Positions 61,315 through 64,000 of a stretch of 64,000 nucleotides of DNA are shown one piece after another. The translations under genes and the position numbers were made by a program. Under the pieces are notes generated by a model, which saw only the letters and a list, made by a program, of their open reading frames with translations, had not been told where the DNA came from and did not search any database. How positions within the stretch are numbered: position 1 is the first letter of the stretch; each line of letters begins with the position of its first letter. The stretch comes from Aeromicrobium erythreum (GTDB taxonomy: Bacteria > Actinomycetota > Actinomycetes > Propionibacteriales > Nocardioidaceae): NCBI RefSeq assembly GCF_001509405.1, contig NZ_CP011502.1, forward strand, positions 1,178,001 to 1,242,000, in the 5' to 3' direction.

Positions 61315-61953
61315 GTGACCAGCCTCCTCTCCGGCCTCGGTGCCGGCCTCGCCCTCATCGTCGCGATCGGCGCGCAGAACGCCTTCGTCCTGCGGCAAGG
61401 GCTGCGTCGCGAGCACGTCGGCCTGGTGGTGGCGGTGTGCGCTCTCTCCGACGTCGTGCTCGTCGCCGTCGGGGTCGTCGGCCTGGGGCGACTCGTCGAG
61501 TCGGTGCCCTGGTTCGTCGACGCGGCCCGCTGGGGTGGCACGGCGTTCCTCGCCGGCTACGCGGTCCTGGCGCTGCGCCGGGCGGTCACGGGGTCGGGGG
61601 AGTCGCTCGAGGTCGACGGCGACGCCCGCGTCGAGTCAGGCGGCGGGCTGGCGGTGCGGGTGAGGCCGTCGGCGGCGCGGGTCGGGCTGACCGCGCTCGC
61701 CCTGACATGGCTGAACCCGCACGTGTACCTCGACACGGTCGTGCTGCTGGGGTCGGTCGCCGCCTCGCACGGTGACGCCCGTGGGTGGTTCGCTGTCGGC
61801 GCCATGACGGGCAGCGTCGTCTGGTTCGCGGCGCTCGGGTTCGGTGCGCGTCACCTGGGCCGCTGGCTGCGCGAGCCGCGCGCGTGGCGCCTGCTCGACG
61901 GCGCGATCGGCTGCGTCATGCTGGTGCTGGCCGCCGGCCTCGTGCTCCGCTGA
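61315..61953 (+). CDS. lysE: LysE/ArgO-family basic amino acid exporter
   Basis: 212 residues from GTG 61315 with six hydrophobic segments. IVAIGAQNAFVLRQGLRREH in TM1 and ALTWLNPHVYLDTVVLLGSV (Asn-Pro-x-x-x-x-Asp) in the middle are the family signatures. Exports L-lysine and/or L-arginine. Stops three bases before the convergent ABC1-kinase gene, with no space for a terminator. Confidence 0.92.
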   Translation: MTSLLSGLGAGLALIVAIGAQNAFVLRQGLRREHVGLVVAVCALSDVVLVAVGVVGLGRLVESVPWFVDAARWGGTAFLAGYAVLALRRAVTGSGESLEVDGDARVESGGGLAVRVRPSAARVGLTALALTWLNPHVYLDTVVLLGSVAASHGDARGWFAVGAMTGSVVWFAALGFGARHLGRWLREPRAWRLLDGAIGCVMLVLAAGLVLR

Positions 61954-61956
61954 GCC

Positions 61957-63351
61957 TCAGTCCGGTGGCTCGAACCCGGGGATCGACTCCTCCAGGATCG
62001 AGCGGAACGGTGCCGTCGCGTTGAGCTGGCACAGCACGCCGACGCCACCCAGCCAGACGCGGTGGATGAGCAGGTACTCCGGCGGCAGGTTGATCTTCAT
62101 CGACGTCGACATGCCCTCGCCGCCGAGGCCGACCCGGCCTGCTTGCTCACGCAGCCAGGCCCTCGAGAACGTGAACGTCGGGGCGCCCGCCGGCTCGACG
62201 AACGGCGCGATGTACCCGGCCATCACCTCGGGATCGATCTTGGTGCCGGGACGCAGGAACCCCTCGCTGCGCAGGTGGTCGGTCACCGCCTGCGCGTCGC
62301 CCGCCAGCGCGGCGGTGAGGAGCGGGCCGAGTGCGGGAGGCAGCCCGTCGGGCAGGTGTGCCACCGCACCGAAGTCGACGACGCCGAGACGTCCGTCGGG
62401 GAGCACACGGAAGTTGCCGGGGTGCGGGTCGGCGTGCAGCAGCCCGACGCGGTCGGGGCTGGTGAGCAGGAACCGCACGTAGCGCTCGCCGTAGCGGTCG
62501 CGGTCGTCCTGGCTGCCGTCGCGGATGAGGTCGGCCAGCGAGCCGGTGGACTCCATCCAGCTGCTCACGAGCACGCGCTCGGTCCCGTGCACGACGCTCG
62601 GCACGAAGATCTCGGCGTCGTCGGCGTACTCCTCGTGGAAGCGCTGCTGTGCGGCGGCCTCGAGCGTGTAGTCGAGCTCCTCGACCACCCGGTCCTCGAG
62701 CTCCTGCAGCAGCGCCTTGACGTCGATGCCCGGCGCGAGGACCCCGAGCAGCCGGGAGATGCGCGACAGCTGACGCAGGTCCGAGCGCAGCGCCTTCGCG
62801 GCACCGGGGTACTGCATCTTGACGGCCACCTCGCGTCCGTCGTGCCACCGACCGCGGTGCACCTGCCCGATGGAGGCCGCCGCGGCGGGCTGATCGCCGA
62901 CCTCGACGAGCCGGTCGCGCCAGTCGCCGCCGAGCTCGGCGGTCAGCTGACGGTGCACGACGTCGACCGGCATGGGCGGGGCGGCGTCCTGCAGACGGGT
63001 GAGCGTCTCTCGGTAGGGCGCTGCGATCTCCTCGGGCAGCGCCGCCTCGAAGATGCTCATGGCCTGGCCCATCTTCATGGCGCCGCCCTTGAGCTGGCCC
63101 AGCACGCTGAACACCTGCTCGGCGGTGCGCCGCTGCACCTCGGTCAGCACGGCGTCGGCGGGCGCGCCGCCGATCCGCCGGCCCATGCCGAGGGCGGTGC
63201 GGCCCGCGAACCCGACCGGCAGGGCCGCGAGCTTCGCGCCACGCGTGAACGCCCCGACCGGGAGCGACGACCGACTCCGGCGGCCAGTGCCGCGGTCGTC
63301 CGTCGTGTCGTCCGGCTCCTGTGGCTCCACGTCTTCCAGGATAGGTGCCAT
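61957..63351 (-). CDS. ABC1/AarF (UbiB)-family atypical kinase, Rv3197-like
   Basis: 464 residues from ATG 63351. KxGQ motif LKGGAMKMGQAMS, Ala-rich nucleotide loop AAAASIGQVHRGRW, ion-pair Lys in EVAVKMQYPG, catalytic LLHADPHPGNFRVLPDGR and metal-binding VVDFGAVAHLP. Members regulate isoprenoid-lipid or macrolide-tolerance phenotypes; Rv3197 follows whiB7 and uvrD2 in M. tuberculosis. Lies four bases after the next - strand gene, so likely one transcript. Confidence 0.9.
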   Translation of the reverse strand: MAPILEDVEPQEPDDTTDDRGTGRRSRSSLPVGAFTRGAKLAALPVGFAGRTALGMGRRIGGAPADAVLTEVQRRTAEQVFSVLGQLKGGAMKMGQAMSIFEAALPEEIAAPYRETLTRLQDAAPPMPVDVVHRQLTAELGGDWRDRLVEVGDQPAAAASIGQVHRGRWHDGREVAVKMQYPGAAKALRSDLRQLSRISRLLGVLAPGIDVKALLQELEDRVVEELDYTLEAAAQQRFHEEYADDAEIFVPSVVHGTERVLVSSWMESTGSLADLIRDGSQDDRDRYGERYVRFLLTSPDRVGLLHADPHPGNFRVLPDGRLGVVDFGAVAHLPDGLPPALGPLLTAALAGDAQAVTDHLRSEGFLRPGTKIDPEVMAGYIAPFVEPAGAPTFTFSRAWLREQAGRVGLGGEGMSTSMKINLPPEYLLIHRVWLGGVGVLCQLNATAPFRSILEESIPGFEPPD

Positions 63352-63355
63352 CGGC

Positions 63356-64000
63356 TCAGGCGTCCCGGTGGAGCAGGCTCGTGCAGCCCTCGTGGACCGG
63401 GACCGGTTCGCGCACGACGTCGCGTCCGCGCAGGTGGAGCACGCCACCCACCGTCTCGGGACGATCCGGTCCGGCGCAGGCCGCCGTCTGCTCGGCGACC
63501 GCGGCGGCGAGGCGGTGCAGCAGGACCGGCCCCGGCGACGGTGGGGGAGCGGCGACGAGCGGGCGACCGAGCTGCCTCACCACCGCGGCCCACGTCGGGT
63601 CCGCGGCGGCGCGTGCGGCGTCGTGGCACCCGAGGCACGACGTGTTGCCCGCGACCGTCAGCGGACCGACGCGGGCCCAGTGCTCGTCGACCACGACGGG
63701 CAGGACCGGCAGACCGGTCTCGACCGCTCGCGCCACCCAGTGCCGGTCGGGCTCGCCGGCCGCGACCAGCAGGAGCAGCGCGGCGTCGCCGACCGGGTCG
63801 GGCCGCAGCCCCAGCGCGTCGACCGCGCCCGCCACGACCTGTGCGACGTGCTCGCTGCCCGCCCACGCCCGGATGCGGACCGAGAGGCGCGGCAGCGTGG
63901 GGGGCGGACCAGGCCGCAGCGCGCCACGGGCCACCAGGTGCTGCACGACCGAGCGCGGGTCGTCCTCGAGCTCCGGGACCCTCTCCCGGGCCAGTCGCTC
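63356..64000 (-). CDS. Cyclodehydratase-like / TOMM leader-binding-type protein, 5' end missing
   Basis: The frame is open to the window edge; 214 residues are visible. The protein resembles the E1-like 'TOMM precursor leader peptide-binding' family common beside uvrD2/ABC1-kinase genes in actinobacteria (position of Rv3196). Visible features: a Rossmann-like ALLLLVAAGEPDRHWVARAV, VAGNTSCLGCHDAARAAADP with a CxxC, and two further Cys (TAACAG, HEGCTSL) that could complete a zinc site. No YcaO or precursor-peptide gene is visible here, so a modification role is uncertain. Confidence 0.7.
   Translation of the reverse strand, partial: ERLARERVPELEDDPRSVVQHLVARGALRPGPPPTLPRLSVRIRAWAGSEHVAQVVAGAVDALGLRPDPVGDAALLLLVAAGEPDRHWVARAVETGLPVLPVVVDEHWARVGPLTVAGNTSCLGCHDAARAAADPTWAAVVRQLGRPLVAAPPPSPGPVLLHRLAAAVAEQTAACAGPDRPETVGGVLHLRGRDVVREPVPVHEGCTSLLHRDA

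Overview
This is a GC-rich chromosomal segment from an actinobacterium. Codon use, the mycothiol-era gene set (mycoredoxin, NudC, AdnAB, UvrD2, TatB, SigE/RseA) and gene order place it in Actinomycetota. My best guess, from general resemblance only, is a Nocardioidaceae-type genome such as Aeromicrobium. No tRNA, rRNA, prophage, insertion sequence or CRISPR array is visible. About 63 genes are supported, densely packed, many with 4-base start/stop overlaps.

Layout. 1-13.2 kb: end of an AEC transporter, two CoA-ester lyases, a lytic-transglycosylase-like protein, dapD, small enzymes (VOC, GNAT, DinB, SDR), dapE, a LOG-family protein, a SpoU methyltransferase, tag and the DUF3117 gene. 13.2-19 kb: an envelope-stress block of O-methyltransferase, sigE, anti-sigma factor, tatB, mrp, DUF1003 and a PRC/MgtE_N/CBS protein, in nearly the M. 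tuberculosis Rv1220c-Rv1232c order but without htrA. 19-25 kb: a formate module (OFA-type transporter, fdhD, DUF6457, mobA, FdhF/YdeP-type molybdoenzyme). 25-38 kb: lipid and CoA metabolism (HSL-type hydrolase, wax-ester synthase, acyl-CoA dehydrogenase, mesaconyl-CoA hydratase), a VWA protein, an orphan SF2 helicase, a histidine phosphatase and a PHP phosphoesterase. 38-43 kb: a TetR gene with a putative double operator, then a four-gene operon pairing a molybdenum oxidoreductase with a flavin reductase. 43-64 kb: a block matching M. tuberculosis Rv3213c-Rv3196 (ParA, RhlE-type helicase, ferritin-like protein, DUF3107, TetR, moeZ, alkyltransferase-like protein, adnA, adnB, nudC, mrx1, uvrD2, ABC1 kinase, cyclodehydratase-like protein). 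A lysG/lysE pair sits where whiB7 is expected.

The most unusual content is non-coding. Three intergenic regions (7.16-7.86, 38.24-38.58 and 49.43-50.18 kb) carry copies of one large element. It has roughly 60-base inverted arms, an ordered series of internal hairpins and, in the two longer copies, flanking arrays of about 31-base direct repeats that are mirrored on the two sides. A second, smaller family of nested palindromes built on GGCGGTAGGT occurs at three other intergenic sites. Several long perfect or near-perfect palindromes lie at gene ends. I do not recognise the large element as a described family.
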